64,000 nucleotides of DNA. It comes from Kribbella catacumbae DSM 19601. GTDB lineage: Bacteria > Actinomycetota > Actinomycetes > Propionibacteriales > Kribbellaceae. Under the pieces are notes generated by a model. It saw only the letters and a list, made by a program, of their open reading frames with translations. It had not been told where the DNA came from and ran no database searches. The position numbers and the translations under genes are program-made. Shown here in pieces: positions 39,472 to 47,223 of this stretch. The stretch is taken from contig NZ_AQUZ01000006.1 in the NCBI RefSeq assembly GCF_000372465.1, positions 129,417-193,416 of the forward strand. The letters run 5' to 3'. Position 1 is the stretch's first letter, and every line of letters begins with the position of its first letter.

Positions 39472-39936
39472 TCATGCGTTCACTTCGTGGTCGAGATCGT
39501 AGATCGGCACCCGCAGCCGGGACCAGGCCCAGATCTCGCCGGCCATCCAGCCCATCACGACGACCATCGCGCTGATTCCGAGCGCGGTCAGGTTGACGTT
39601 CTCGGCCAGGCTCTCGGAGCTCAGCGCGAGGGCGAGCAGGCCACCGAAGATCGCGATCCGGCCGGTATAGGAGGCCATCGCCATCCCCAGCTGGGCGGTC
39701 GGACTGGCATGCCGGGACAGGTGCAGCGCGAAGAGTCCGGCACCCGAGAAGACGACCACGATCAGCAGACCCAGCAGCGCGCCCAGCAGACCCTTGAGGC
39801 CTGCGGCGACGCCTGCGACCGCGGCCGCGTTCAGGCCGACGACGACGCCGGCGACGACTGCACCACGCAACATCGCCAGAGCCGGGTGCCGAGTGGCCTG
39901 GCCGGCCGTGTCTTGGCTTACTACTTCGGGAGCCAT
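39472..39936 (-). CDS. atpI: ATP synthase subunit I-like membrane protein
   Basis: A 154-residue protein with four predicted membrane helices (MLRGAVVAGVVVGLNAAAVA, LLGLLIVVVFSGAGLFALHL, IAIFGGLLALAL and LGISAMVVVMGWMAGEIWAW). The position at the head of the operon and the helix layout match AtpI, a c-ring assembly chaperone; sequence identity in this family is low. It is the first gene of the ATP synthase operon, 218 bp downstream of wecA. Confidence 0.8.
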   Translation of the reverse strand: MAPEVVSQDTAGQATRHPALAMLRGAVVAGVVVGLNAAAVAGVAAGLKGLLGALLGLLIVVVFSGAGLFALHLSRHASPTAQLGMAMASYTGRIAIFGGLLALALSSESLAENVNLTALGISAMVVVMGWMAGEIWAWSRLRVPIYDLDHEVNA

Positions 39937-40154
39937 CTGGTGGTTCCGTCCTGCTGGCGACCGGGATTCTTGCCCTCGGTCGTCGGGTGGGCGGGGTCAG
40001 GGGTGAAGCTGTTGATTGCTGGTGCTTGTGAAAACTAGCACAAAGTCTTCCGCGTTAGCAAAATCGTCAGCAAAACGAGCGTCCCTGCCGCTGTACACGA
40101 ACACCTTATCCGTAGGCCACGACGCTCACTGGTCTGGTCCCGGTCAGGTCCATC

Positions 40155-41273
40155 TCAGACCTTCGAGAGTGTGCCCCTGGAGCGTCGGGGCAGGCCGGTG
40201 GTGAGGAGGATGGCGGTGACGGCTACGGCGAGGACGAGGAGGGCTGTCCACCACTTGAGTTGCAGGCCGAGGACCACTACGCCGAACGCGATCAGGAACG
40301 TCCACAGGTACATCAGCAAGACAGCGCGGCGGTGTGAGTGGCCGCGTTGCATCAGGCGGTGGTGGAGGTGGAGTTTGTCGGCGGCGAAGGGTGAGCGGCC
40401 GGCCTTGGTACGGCGTACGTAGGCCATCGTCAGGTCGAGCGCCGGAATCGCGAGCACTGCTATCGGCAGGATCAGCGGGAGCAGGGCTGGCAGGAGGCTG
40501 GAGCCGCCGACCTCGTACGGGACTGCGTTCGGGTCCATCTGGCCGGTGAGGCTGATCGTCGATGCGGCCAGCATCAAGCCGATCAGCAGGGCGCCGGAGT
40601 CGCCCATGAAGACCCTTGCTGGGAAGAAGTTGTGGGGCAGGAAGCCCAGGCAGGCGCCGGCCAGTGCGACCGTGATCAAGGTCGACGTGGTGGCGCGGTC
40701 GAGGTTCTGCTCGACGTTCAGCAGGTACGAGTAGGTGAAGAAGGCGCCGGCCCCGATCGCGGTGACGCCGGCGGCCAGGCCGTCCAGGCCGTCGACGAAG
40801 TTCACGGCGTTGGTGGAGACGAGCAGGATGCCGGCGGTCAGGACGGCGAGCTGGGCCATCGGTGGCGAGAAGATGCCGCCGGGGAGTGGGAGCCAGTAGA
40901 GCTGGATGCCCTGGACAACCATCACGCCGACGGCGAGGACCTGGCCGGCCAGCTTGGTGATCGCGTCCAGTTCGTACAGGTCGTCGACCACGCCGACCGC
41001 GCAGATCACCACGCCGCCGATCAGGATCGCCCGGGCGTCGTGCGCGACCTGCAGGCTGTCGCCGAGGAACGGCAGGCTGGAGGCGACCGCGAATCCGGCG
41101 ATCAGCCCGCCGAGGATCGAGATGCCGCCGAAGTACGGGATCGGGACCTTGTGCACGTCCCGGGTTCGCACCTTCGCGACAGCGCCGTACCGTAATGCGA
41201 TCTGCCGGGCCACGCCGGTCAGCATGAAGGTCGTGGCCATCGCCACGAACAGGACCAGCAGATACTCGCGCAC
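40155..41273 (-). CDS. wecA: Undecaprenyl-phosphate GlcNAc-1-phosphate transferase (WecA/TagO type)
   Basis: A 372-residue multi-pass membrane enzyme of the MraY/WecA family that moves a GlcNAc-1-phosphate to the lipid carrier, starting wall polysaccharide or teichoic acid synthesis. Motifs in order: KVPIPYFGGISILGG, VVDDLYELDAITKL (Asp-Asp for Mg2+), NAVNFVDGLDGLAAG, FFPARVFMGDSGALLIGL and the cytoplasmic His loop KLHLHHRLMQRGHS. Its GTG start overlaps the sua5 stop by one base, so the two are coupled. This gene pair precedes the ATP synthase operon in many actinobacteria. Confidence 0.93.
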   Translation of the reverse strand: MREYLLVLFVAMATTFMLTGVARQIALRYGAVAKVRTRDVHKVPIPYFGGISILGGLIAGFAVASSLPFLGDSLQVAHDARAILIGGVVICAVGVVDDLYELDAITKLAGQVLAVGVMVVQGIQLYWLPLPGGIFSPPMAQLAVLTAGILLVSTNAVNFVDGLDGLAAGVTAIGAGAFFTYSYLLNVEQNLDRATTSTLITVALAGACLGFLPHNFFPARVFMGDSGALLIGLMLAASTISLTGQMDPNAVPYEVGGSSLLPALLPLILPIAVLAIPALDLTMAYVRRTKAGRSPFAADKLHLHHRLMQRGHSHRRAVLLMYLWTFLIAFGVVVLGLQLKWWTALLVLAVAVTAILLTTGLPRRSRGTLSKV

Positions 41274-42211
41274 TAGTCCGCAGGCCTCACATCAGCTGCC
41301 TTGTCCCGCACGACATCCTGCTCCCCTGCTTTGTCGCCGGCTTCCTGCTGGTGAGACGCAGAGGGCTGCGATTCGGTTGGCTCCGGCTCGGCAGCCGGCT
41401 CGTCCGCTGGCTTCGGCTCGGCCGCCTCCTCGGGCGGACCACCATCGACAGGCGAGACATTGGATGGCTTGGCATCGGCGGTCGGCTCACCGTCCGGGCC
41501 GTCGTCCGCTGTCGGCTCGTCCGCAGGCTTCACCTCGGCGGTTTCGTCGGGGGGTGAGGTTAGGTCTGTGGTGGTTTCGGGGACTACTTCCTGCAGTCGT
41601 TGCAGGGAGAGGGCGCCGAGGCGGACTACGTGGGGGACTTCGCCGGTGAGGTCGACGATGGTGGAAGGCTCGCCGGCGGTGGTGATGCCGCCGTCGAGGT
41701 AGACGGCGACTGTGTCGAGCAGCTGGGCTTCGGCGTCGTACACGTCCAGGGCCGCCGGCTGCCCGCTCAGGTTGGCTGAGCTGACCGCGAGGGGTCCTGT
41801 GCGGGACAGGAGTTCGCGCGTGTTCTCGTGGTCCGGCACGCGGAGGGCAACCGTGCCCTGGGTGTCGCCGAGGTCCCACATCAGCGAGCCCTGCGCGTGG
41901 CAGATCACCGTCAGCGGCCCCGGCCAGAAGGCCTCGCACAGCTTGCGGCCGGCGTCCGGTATGTCGGTCGCCAGCGCGTCCAGCGACTCGACCACCGAGA
42001 TCAGTACCGGTGGCGGCATGTCGCGGCCGCGCCCCTTGGCGTCCAGGAGTCGCTGCACGGCGTCGGCCTTGAAGGCGTCCGCGGCGATCCCGTACACGGT
42101 ATCCGTCGGCAGTACGACCAGGTCGCCGGCCTCGATGGCGTCCACGGCCGCGCGGTAGGCCGGTGCCAGCTCATCACCGGTGAAGTCAAAGCGCTCGCTC
42201 ACGGAGTGCAT
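41273..42211 (-). CDS. sua5: L-threonylcarbamoyladenylate synthase with acidic C-terminal extension
   Basis: A 312-residue protein. Residues 1-205 form a YrdC/Sua5 domain: GDLVVLPTDTVYGIAADAF, FWPGPLTVICHAQG, GTVALRVPDHENTREL and PLAVSSANLSGQPA. The enzyme makes threonylcarbamoyl-AMP for the t6A base of tRNAs that read ANN codons. The last 100 residues (ADEPTADDGPDGEPTADAKP and similar) are low-complexity, acidic, rich in Pro and Ala, and replace the usual Sua5 C-terminal domain. ATG at 42211 has GGAGTGG 4 bases upstream. It normally follows prmC; here about 5 kb separates them. Confidence 0.9.
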   Translation of the reverse strand: MHSVSERFDFTGDELAPAYRAAVDAIEAGDLVVLPTDTVYGIAADAFKADAVQRLLDAKGRGRDMPPPVLISVVESLDALATDIPDAGRKLCEAFWPGPLTVICHAQGSLMWDLGDTQGTVALRVPDHENTRELLSRTGPLAVSSANLSGQPAALDVYDAEAQLLDTVAVYLDGGITTAGEPSTIVDLTGEVPHVVRLGALSLQRLQEVVPETTTDLTSPPDETAEVKPADEPTADDGPDGEPTADAKPSNVSPVDGGPPEEAAEPKPADEPAAEPEPTESQPSASHQQEAGDKAGEQDVVRDKAADVRPAD

Positions 42212-42321
42212 CGTGCCACTCCCCCGGCTCCACTCTCCAGCCGGGTTCGCCAGGCGCGCTCCTGACAAATGATTGTCAGCTTCCCGGCAAGTCACCTCCG
42301 GCCGTGCATAGGATCCCGGCC

Positions 42322-43338
42322 ATGACCGTGACGCGCGATTTCCTCGCGGGCCTGCCGAAGGCCGAGCTGCATGTCCACCACGTCGGATCCGCCTCGCCGC
42401 GGATCGTCGCCGAGCTCGCCGCCCGGCACCCGAACTCCCCGGTGCCGGCCGACGCCGCCGCGCTGGCGGAGTACTTCGTCTTCACCGACTTCGCGAAGTT
42501 CATCGAGATCTACCTGTCCGTGGTGGACCTGATCACCACGCCCGAAGACGTCCGGCTGCTCACCTACGAGATCGCCCGCGAGATGGCCGGCCACAACATC
42601 CGGTACTCCGAGCTCACCGTCACGCCGTACTCGTCGGTCCGTCGCGGGATGGCCGCCGAGGCGTTCTGCGAGGCGATCGAGGATGCCCGGACGGCGGCCG
42701 AGAAGGAACTCGGCGTCACCCTGCGCTGGATCTTCGACATCCCCGGCGAGGCAGGCCTGGTCTCGGCCGCGGAGACGCTGCGGATCGCCACCGAGATCCG
42801 TCCGGAAGGCCTGATCGGATTCGGCCTCGGCGGCCCGGAGATCGGCGTACCGCGGCCGCAGTTCGCCCCGTACTTCGATGCCGCCCGCGCGGCCGGTCTG
42901 CACAGCCTGCCGCACGCGGGTGAGACCACCGGCCCGGAGACGATCTGGGACGCGCTGCGCGTACTCAAGGCCGAGCGGATCGGTCACGGCACCTCCGCCC
43001 TGCAGGACCCGGCCCTGGTCGACTACCTGGGCGAGCACCGGATCCCGCTCGAGGTCAGCCCGACCTCGAACCTCGCCACCCAGGTGGTCGCGTCGTACGA
43101 CGAGCACCCGCTGCGCGGCATGGTCGACGCCGGCCTGGTCGTCACCATCAACACCGACGATCCGCCCATGTTCGGCACCGACATCGTCAACGAGTACGCC
43201 GTCGCGGCGGACCTGCTGGACCTCGACAACGAAGGCGCGGCCGACCTGGCCCGCACCGCCATCAAGGTCTCCTACGCCGACGACAGCACCAAGGCCGCCC
43301 TGCTCACCGAGATCGACGAGTACGTCGCCAACGCATAA
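42322..43338 (+). CDS. Adenosine deaminase-family amidohydrolase
   Basis: A 338-residue TIM-barrel deaminase. The zinc site reads ELHVHHVGS (His17, His19), followed by SLPHAGETTGPETIWDAL, ERIGHGTSALQDP, IPLEVSPTSNLAT and the catalytic end VTINTDDPPMFGTD. The subtype with ELHVHHVGSASPRIV is frequent in actinobacteria and includes enzymes proposed to deaminate 6-aminodeoxyfutalosine in menaquinone synthesis; adenosine itself is also possible. ATG at 42322 is used; a GTG 18 bases earlier is less likely. It is divergent from sua5 and the first gene of the inserted-looking block. Confidence 0.88.
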   Translation: MTVTRDFLAGLPKAELHVHHVGSASPRIVAELAARHPNSPVPADAAALAEYFVFTDFAKFIEIYLSVVDLITTPEDVRLLTYEIAREMAGHNIRYSELTVTPYSSVRRGMAAEAFCEAIEDARTAAEKELGVTLRWIFDIPGEAGLVSAAETLRIATEIRPEGLIGFGLGGPEIGVPRPQFAPYFDAARAAGLHSLPHAGETTGPETIWDALRVLKAERIGHGTSALQDPALVDYLGEHRIPLEVSPTSNLATQVVASYDEHPLRGMVDAGLVVTINTDDPPMFGTDIVNEYAVAADLLDLDNEGAADLARTAIKVSYADDSTKAALLTEIDEYVANA

Positions 43339-43345
43339 CCAACTG

Positions 43346-43519
43346 ATGCAGATGGGGATCGTGCTGTTCTGGGTGCATGACGACAGCGAGGGGCTGCGCC
43401 GCACGCACCTGCTGATCACAAGCACGGTACCGCTGGTCGACCGCTTGCTCCGGCTGACCCGGATCCCCGGCGTCCGGGGCGCGGTGATGGACCTGGTCAG
43501 CGTGATCCAGACTGCTTGA
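43346..43519 (+). pseudogene. C-terminal fragment of a TetR-family regulator
   Basis: A 57-residue frame reading MQMGIVLFWVHDDSEGLRRT, HLLITSTVPLVDRLLRLTRI, PGVRGAVMDLVSVIQTA. This resembles the last helix pair of actinobacterial TetR/AcrR regulators. The DNA-binding half is missing; directly upstream is the stop codon of the deaminase gene. It is therefore either a remnant or a new small gene. The start ATG is only 8 bp after the deaminase stop, with no clear ribosome site. Confidence 0.5.
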
Positions 43520-43589
43520 GCACTACTTGCCGGTGAGGCTGGCGAAGTGTTGGTGGGGCTGCCTATGTGTCAGCTTGCGGCGGCTAGCC

Positions 43590-43708
43590 AGCCAGCCCGG
43601 CGGGTCTCTGGTGCGTCGGCATGCGGCCAGCCAGGAGAACGGGTCGCCTGGTGCGTCAGCATGCGGCCAGCCAGGAGAACGGGTCGCCTGGTGCGTCAGC
43701 ATGCGGCC
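43590..43708. repeat. 40-bp tandem repeat
   Basis: Two exact 40-bp copies (43621-43660 and 43661-43700) are followed by a partial 8-bp copy and preceded by a degenerate copy from about 43590. The unit contains GCCAGCCAGGAG and GGTGCGTCAGC. Together with the next array it fills most of the 625-bp gap between the TetR fragment and the SDR gene; no gene is supported there on either strand. Confidence 0.88.
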
Positions 43709-43775
43709 CACGTCGACGTCATCGACGAGTAGTTCCCCCACGGAAGCGGAGGGCTCGCTCGCCCACGGGCGGAGA

Positions 43776-43890
43776 GGTTCGCCCCCTGGCCGAGGGGTTC
43801 GCCCCCTGGCCGAGGGGTTCGCCAGCGGCCGCGGGGTTCGCCAGCGGCGGAGGGGGTCGCTCGTCGTGATGGGGTTCGCCCCCTGGCAGA
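43776..43890. repeat. 19-20-bp tandem repeat
   Basis: Units starting GGTTCGCC recur at 43776, 43796, 43816 and 43835, and again at about 43872. The first two units are identical (20 bp); the next two are 19 bp with AGCGGC in place of CCCTGGC. Such arrays expand by slippage. The surrounding open frames on both strands are by-products of the repeats. Confidence 0.82.
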
Positions 43891-44102
43891 GCAGGGGGCT
43901 AACCCCCGGAGGAGGGGTGAAGCACACCGAGAGGGCGGGCCGAAGCCGGGGCGGGAGCGGGGGCGGTGCGCCAGCCAGCCAGTCGGCTGGCGTCACCCGT
44001 GCGTCATTTCGCCTTCAATGGCAGCGGACGAGCGACGGAGGAGCGAGGTAGCTGAGGGGTGGGGAGCGGCGACGCAGGAGCCGCGTGGGCGTCCGTCGTA
44101 CG

Positions 44103-44128
44103 ATCTATCTGCACGAATGTATAGATAG
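44103..44128. promoter_or_regulatory. Inverted repeat upstream of the SDR gene
   Basis: ATCTATCT and ATAGATAG-type arms (CTATCT at 44105-44110, AGATAG at 44123-44128) surround GCACGAATGTAT. It ends 16 bp before the start codon and is AT-rich in a GC-rich setting. A related GAATTTATA string occurs in the TetR gene's own control region 1.4 kb away, suggesting a shared regulator. Confidence 0.5.
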
Positions 44129-44144
44129 CTGCTAGCTTGGATAG

Positions 44145-44960
44145 ATGAAGGTGCTGATAGCGGGTGCCGCGGGGCGCATTGGCCAGGTCCTCTGCGAGGG
44201 CCTGGCCGGCCGAGGGCACACGGTGATCGGGCTGGACAAGGTCGCGGTCGACTCCCGGCACACCCGTTGGCACCAAGTCGACTGCAGGGACGCGGCGGCT
44301 GTCCGGTCGATCTTCGAGATCGAGCAGCCCGAGGCCGTCATTCACCTCGCCGGCCATCCGGGAGAGACCTCTCTTCCCGCGGCACTGGAGTCGCACGCCA
44401 TCACCACCCTGGCACTGCTCGAGGCCTCGGTGGCCCAGCGCGTACGACGCTTCGTCTATGCGTCTTCCAACCACGCCGTTGGCTATCACCCTCGAACTGA
44501 AGTCCTGCCGGTCGATGCGCCCCATCGTCCAGACACGTTCTATGGGGTCAGCAAGGTCACCGCGGAAGCACTCCTCAGTCTGTACGCCGACCGCTACGGC
44601 CTCAGTACGATCGCTTGCCGAATAGGTTCCTTCAGGTCAGAACCGGATTCCCGGCGGGCTCTTTCGACCTGGCTTTCCCACGCTGACTGCGTCCGGATGT
44701 TCGATGCCTGCCTGACGGCCAGCACGACCGGGTTTGTCGTGATCTACGGCATTTCGGCCAACAGCCGCGCCTGGTGGGACCTCGATCCGGGTCGCGCACT
44801 GGGATACCTGCCGCAGGACGATGCGGAGGTCTTCGCTGACCGCCTGCCGGCCCGGCCCGACGACGACGCTGAGGCGATGCACGTCGGAGGGCTGTACGCG
44901 ACGGAGCGGACGGGACGACCGGCGTTCGACGACGCGCCGAACCGGGGCGACCGGCCGTGA
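44145..44960 (+). CDS. NAD-dependent epimerase/dehydratase, uronate dehydrogenase-like
   Basis: A 271-residue extended SDR. The cofactor loop is GAAGRIG (Gly7, Gly10, Gly13), an Asp (LDKVAVD) ends strand 2 and favours NAD, and VIHLAGHPGE and FVYASSNHAVGYH follow. The catalytic pair is in FYGVSKVTAEAL (Tyr and Lys). The SSNHAVGYH block with a short C-terminal domain is typical of uronate dehydrogenases, which oxidise hexuronic acids; this is a family-level inference. The ATG at 44145 is used. The next gene overlaps its stop by four bases (GTGA). Confidence 0.83.
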   Translation: MKVLIAGAAGRIGQVLCEGLAGRGHTVIGLDKVAVDSRHTRWHQVDCRDAAAVRSIFEIEQPEAVIHLAGHPGETSLPAALESHAITTLALLEASVAQRVRRFVYASSNHAVGYHPRTEVLPVDAPHRPDTFYGVSKVTAEALLSLYADRYGLSTIACRIGSFRSEPDSRRALSTWLSHADCVRMFDACLTASTTGFVVIYGISANSRAWWDLDPGRALGYLPQDDAEVFADRLPARPDDDAEAMHVGGLYATERTGRPAFDDAPNRGDRP

Positions 44961-45208
44961 TCCCCACGGTCATAGTTTTCGGCCTGCTCCTGGGCCGTTG
45001 GTGGTGGGCCGCCCTACCGCTGGCGACGGTCGGCTGGCCGATCCTCGTGATGAGCGTCGGCGACATCAGCATCGGGCAGATCCCGGTGGCCGCGCTCCTG
45101 GGTTTTGCGAACGCCGCAGTCGGGGTCGTTGTCGCGCAAAGCGTCCTGTGGACCTATCGCCGACTTCGCCGCGCCGAGTCGCTACGGCGGATCTGGACCA
45201 GGTCATAG
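44957..45208 (+). CDS. Small membrane protein of unknown function
   Basis: An 83-residue protein with a GTG start that overlaps the SDR stop, so it is probably coupled to that gene. It contains three hydrophobic stretches (IVFGLLLGRWWWAALPLATV, GWPILVMSVG and AALLGFANAAVGVVVAQSVL) and a basic tail (YRRLRRAESLRRIW), fitting two or three membrane helices with the C-terminus inside. It ends inside the convergent DoxX gene by 6 bp. I do not recognise a family. Confidence 0.6.
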   Translation: MIPTVIVFGLLLGRWWWAALPLATVGWPILVMSVGDISIGQIPVAALLGFANAAVGVVVAQSVLWTYRRLRRAESLRRIWTRS

Positions 45209-45553
45209 CTCCATGCCGAACAGAACGGCGGCACCGATTGCGAGCGCCAGGATTACCGCGGGCGTCGCAGCGTGCGACAGGTCCCGGTGAGTTGCGTGGG
45301 CGACGAGCGCCAACACGAAGTACAGCGCCAGACAACTTGCCGCGGCTACACCCAAGGGTGTCCAGATGAATCCAGCGACAACTCCAGCAGCACCTAGCAG
45401 CAGCACACTTGCCAGGACGGGAAGGCGGCGACGGGCGACGCCCACGCGGGCGTAGGACGCAACCACCTCCGGCTTCCCCGAGAACTTCAGGCTGGCAGAG
45501 AACCCGAGCAACGCGACCAAGAGGCCGGCCACAACGTACAGCGCGACGGTCAT
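45203..45553 (-). CDS. DoxX-like membrane protein
   Basis: A 116-residue four-helix membrane protein: ALYVVAGLLVALLGFSASLK, FSGKPEVV, then LPVLASVLLLGAAGVVAGFI, AAASCLALYFVLALVAHAT and ILALAIGAAVLFGMEL. The GFSASLKFSG-type motif after helix 1 and the total layout match the DoxX/DoxX-like family. Functions in this family are poorly known. The gene is divergent from the TetR gene and shares its operator region, so it is a likely TetR target. Confidence 0.8.
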   Translation of the reverse strand: MTVALYVVAGLLVALLGFSASLKFSGKPEVVASYARVGVARRRLPVLASVLLLGAAGVVAGFIWTPLGVAAASCLALYFVLALVAHATHRDLSHAATPAVILALAIGAAVLFGMEL

Positions 45554-45577
45554 GGGACACCTTCCCGTAGTGACTGT

Positions 45578-45595
45578 GTTCGAATTTATACGAAC
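45578..45595. promoter_or_regulatory. TetR operator candidate between doxX-like and tetR-like genes
   Basis: GTTCG and CGAAC arms enclose AATTTATA in the 68-bp divergent gap. An inverted repeat with an AT-rich centre is typical of TetR sites, and the position would let one protein control both genes. Confidence 0.6.
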
Positions 45596-45621
45596 GTCTA
45601 GATTGCCGCTACCCTCGCTCC

Positions 45622-46194
45622 ATGTGTGCGCAACCGAGTAATCGAGCCGCTCTGCTCGAAGGGGCCCTCAGCTGTCTCGCTCAGCTGCCGGTCGACCAGA
45701 TATCGGCACGCGCCGTGGCGCGGCAGTCCGGCGCGAACCTGGCGTCGATCGGCTACCACTTCGGCTCGAAGGACGAACTGATGTCGGCCGCGGTGGTCGA
45801 GGGCCTCGATCGGTGGCTCGAGAGCATTGGCGACGGTCTCTCGGCGGTGGACGGCGAGGCACCCTCGGCCGAGCGTTTCCGGCAAGCAGCGCAGGCAGTC
45901 GAGGCAACGCGTGCCGAGAACGAGGACCTCGCGCGCGCGTTCGTCGTCGCGCTGGGCCGGGGGCTCCACGATCCGGTGGTCGCGGACCGGCTCGCCGAGG
46001 GATTCGCCGCCACGCGTCCACGAGTCGCCCAGCTCCTCGGCCTCGGGTCGGACGCGGCCGGAATCGACGCCGGCGGATTGGTCCACGCGATGTTCACGGG
46101 GTTGCTCGTCCAGTCGCTGCTGTCGGAGGAACTGGTCTTCGACCCGACTCGCATCCTGGCTGCGCTCGGCCGGGTCTCCGAGGCGATCACCTAG
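45622..46194 (+). CDS. TetR/AcrR family transcription regulator
   Basis: A 190-residue regulator. The N-terminal helix-turn-helix is clear: AALLEGALSCLAQLPVDQIS, ARAVARQSGANLASIGYHFG, SKDELMSAAVVEGLDRW. The C-terminal ligand domain is helical (ENEDLARAFVVALGRGLHDP) and unrelated at a glance to known ligand types. It most likely represses the divergent DoxX-like gene and itself through the inverted repeat between them. The ATG at 45622 has no good Shine-Dalgarno sequence. Confidence 0.88.
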   Translation: MCAQPSNRAALLEGALSCLAQLPVDQISARAVARQSGANLASIGYHFGSKDELMSAAVVEGLDRWLESIGDGLSAVDGEAPSAERFRQAAQAVEATRAENEDLARAFVVALGRGLHDPVVADRLAEGFAATRPRVAQLLGLGSDAAGIDAGGLVHAMFTGLLVQSLLSEELVFDPTRILAALGRVSEAIT

Positions 46195-46262
46195 TGGTGA
46201 CCCACCACTAGTCCGCCACGCCTGGACGTGGCTTTGTCGGTTTGGCGTGGTTGTCTGGTGCG

Positions 46263-47222
46263 GTGCGCAGGACTGGTGTGGTGCTCACGACCCTGATGCT
46301 GCTGTTGGCGGCCGGTTGCGGCGATGGCGACGGCAAGGCGGACGGCGACGGAAAGGCGGACGCGGGCTCGGCGCCGAGTCTCAAACCCGTGCCGAAACCA
46401 GCCAGCACGATGCCCGCTCCCGCGGCGGACGGCGGGCTGCCCCGCGGTGGGCGGCAGCTGTTCCCGAAGTACCAGCTCGTCGGGTACGTCGGTCTGCCCG
46501 GCTCGCCGGCGCTCGGGCCGCTCGACAAGGACCTGGACGCGAAGGCGGAGAAGCTGGACAAGCTCGCCAGGTCCTATGCCGTCGGCCGTACTCCGCTGCC
46601 GGTGCTCGAACTCATCGTCGTGGTCGCGAACGATCATCCCGGCAAGGACCGCAAGTACCGCAGCCGGCTGTCCGACCAGAAGATCGAGAGCTACCTGAAG
46701 GTCGCCCGCAAGCACCGGATGCTCCTGCTGCTCGACATCCAGCCGGGCCGGGCGAAGATCCTCGACGAGGTGAAACGGCAGGAGCGGTGGCTGAAGGAAC
46801 CCGACGTCGGCCTCGCCTTCGACCCCGAGTGGGCGGTCGGGCCGAGCCAGGTGCCGGGGAAGGTCTTCGGGCACACCAGTGGTGCCGAGCTGGACGGCAT
46901 CGCGCAGTACCTGTCCGGGCTGGTCAGCCGGCACAACCTGCCGGAGAAGGTGTTCGTCTTCCATCAGTTGTCGGCGCGGATCGTCAGCAACGAGACGGCG
47001 CTGAAGCGGCACCCGGGGGTGGTCACGATCAAGTCGGTCGACGGCATCGGCAGCCGCTCGGCCAAGGAATCCACGTGGCGCAAGCTCACCCAGACGATGG
47101 CGCCCGGGGTGCACGCGGGGTTCAAACTCTTCTACCAAGAAGACACCCGGCACGGCCCGCTGATGACGCCCGCGCAGGTGATGGTGCTCAAACCCCGGCC
47201 GGAGTTCGTGGTCTACGAGTAG
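46263..47222 (+). CDS. Lipoprotein of unknown function
   Basis: A 319-residue lipoprotein. The start MRRTGVVLTTLMLLLAAGC gives a signal peptide with the lipobox LAAGC. A linker rich in Gly, Asp, Lys and Pro follows. The main domain (PKYQLVGYVGLPGSPALGPL, VVVANDHPGKDRKYRSRLSD, KHRMLLLLDIQPGRAKILDE, DVGLAFDPEWAVGPSQVPGK) looks like an alpha/beta barrel with acidic loop ends, reminiscent of glycosidase-type folds, but I cannot name a family. GTG at 46263 is chosen so that the signal peptide has a normal length. It is convergent with prmC, 1 bp apart. Confidence 0.75.
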   Translation: MRRTGVVLTTLMLLLAAGCGDGDGKADGDGKADAGSAPSLKPVPKPASTMPAPAADGGLPRGGRQLFPKYQLVGYVGLPGSPALGPLDKDLDAKAEKLDKLARSYAVGRTPLPVLELIVVVANDHPGKDRKYRSRLSDQKIESYLKVARKHRMLLLLDIQPGRAKILDEVKRQERWLKEPDVGLAFDPEWAVGPSQVPGKVFGHTSGAELDGIAQYLSGLVSRHNLPEKVFVFHQLSARIVSNETALKRHPGVVTIKSVDGIGSRSAKESTWRKLTQTMAPGVHAGFKLFYQEDTRHGPLMTPAQVMVLKPRPEFVVYE

Positions 47223-47223
47223 T

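Noticed and set aside
43590..43890. Possible CRISPR array
   Set aside because: Units are directly adjacent with no unique spacers, and no cas genes are present.
43523..43996. A minus-strand frame over the tandem repeats with a Pro/Arg-rich product
   Set aside because: The product is only a translation of the repeats; no start site, homology or codon pattern supports it.
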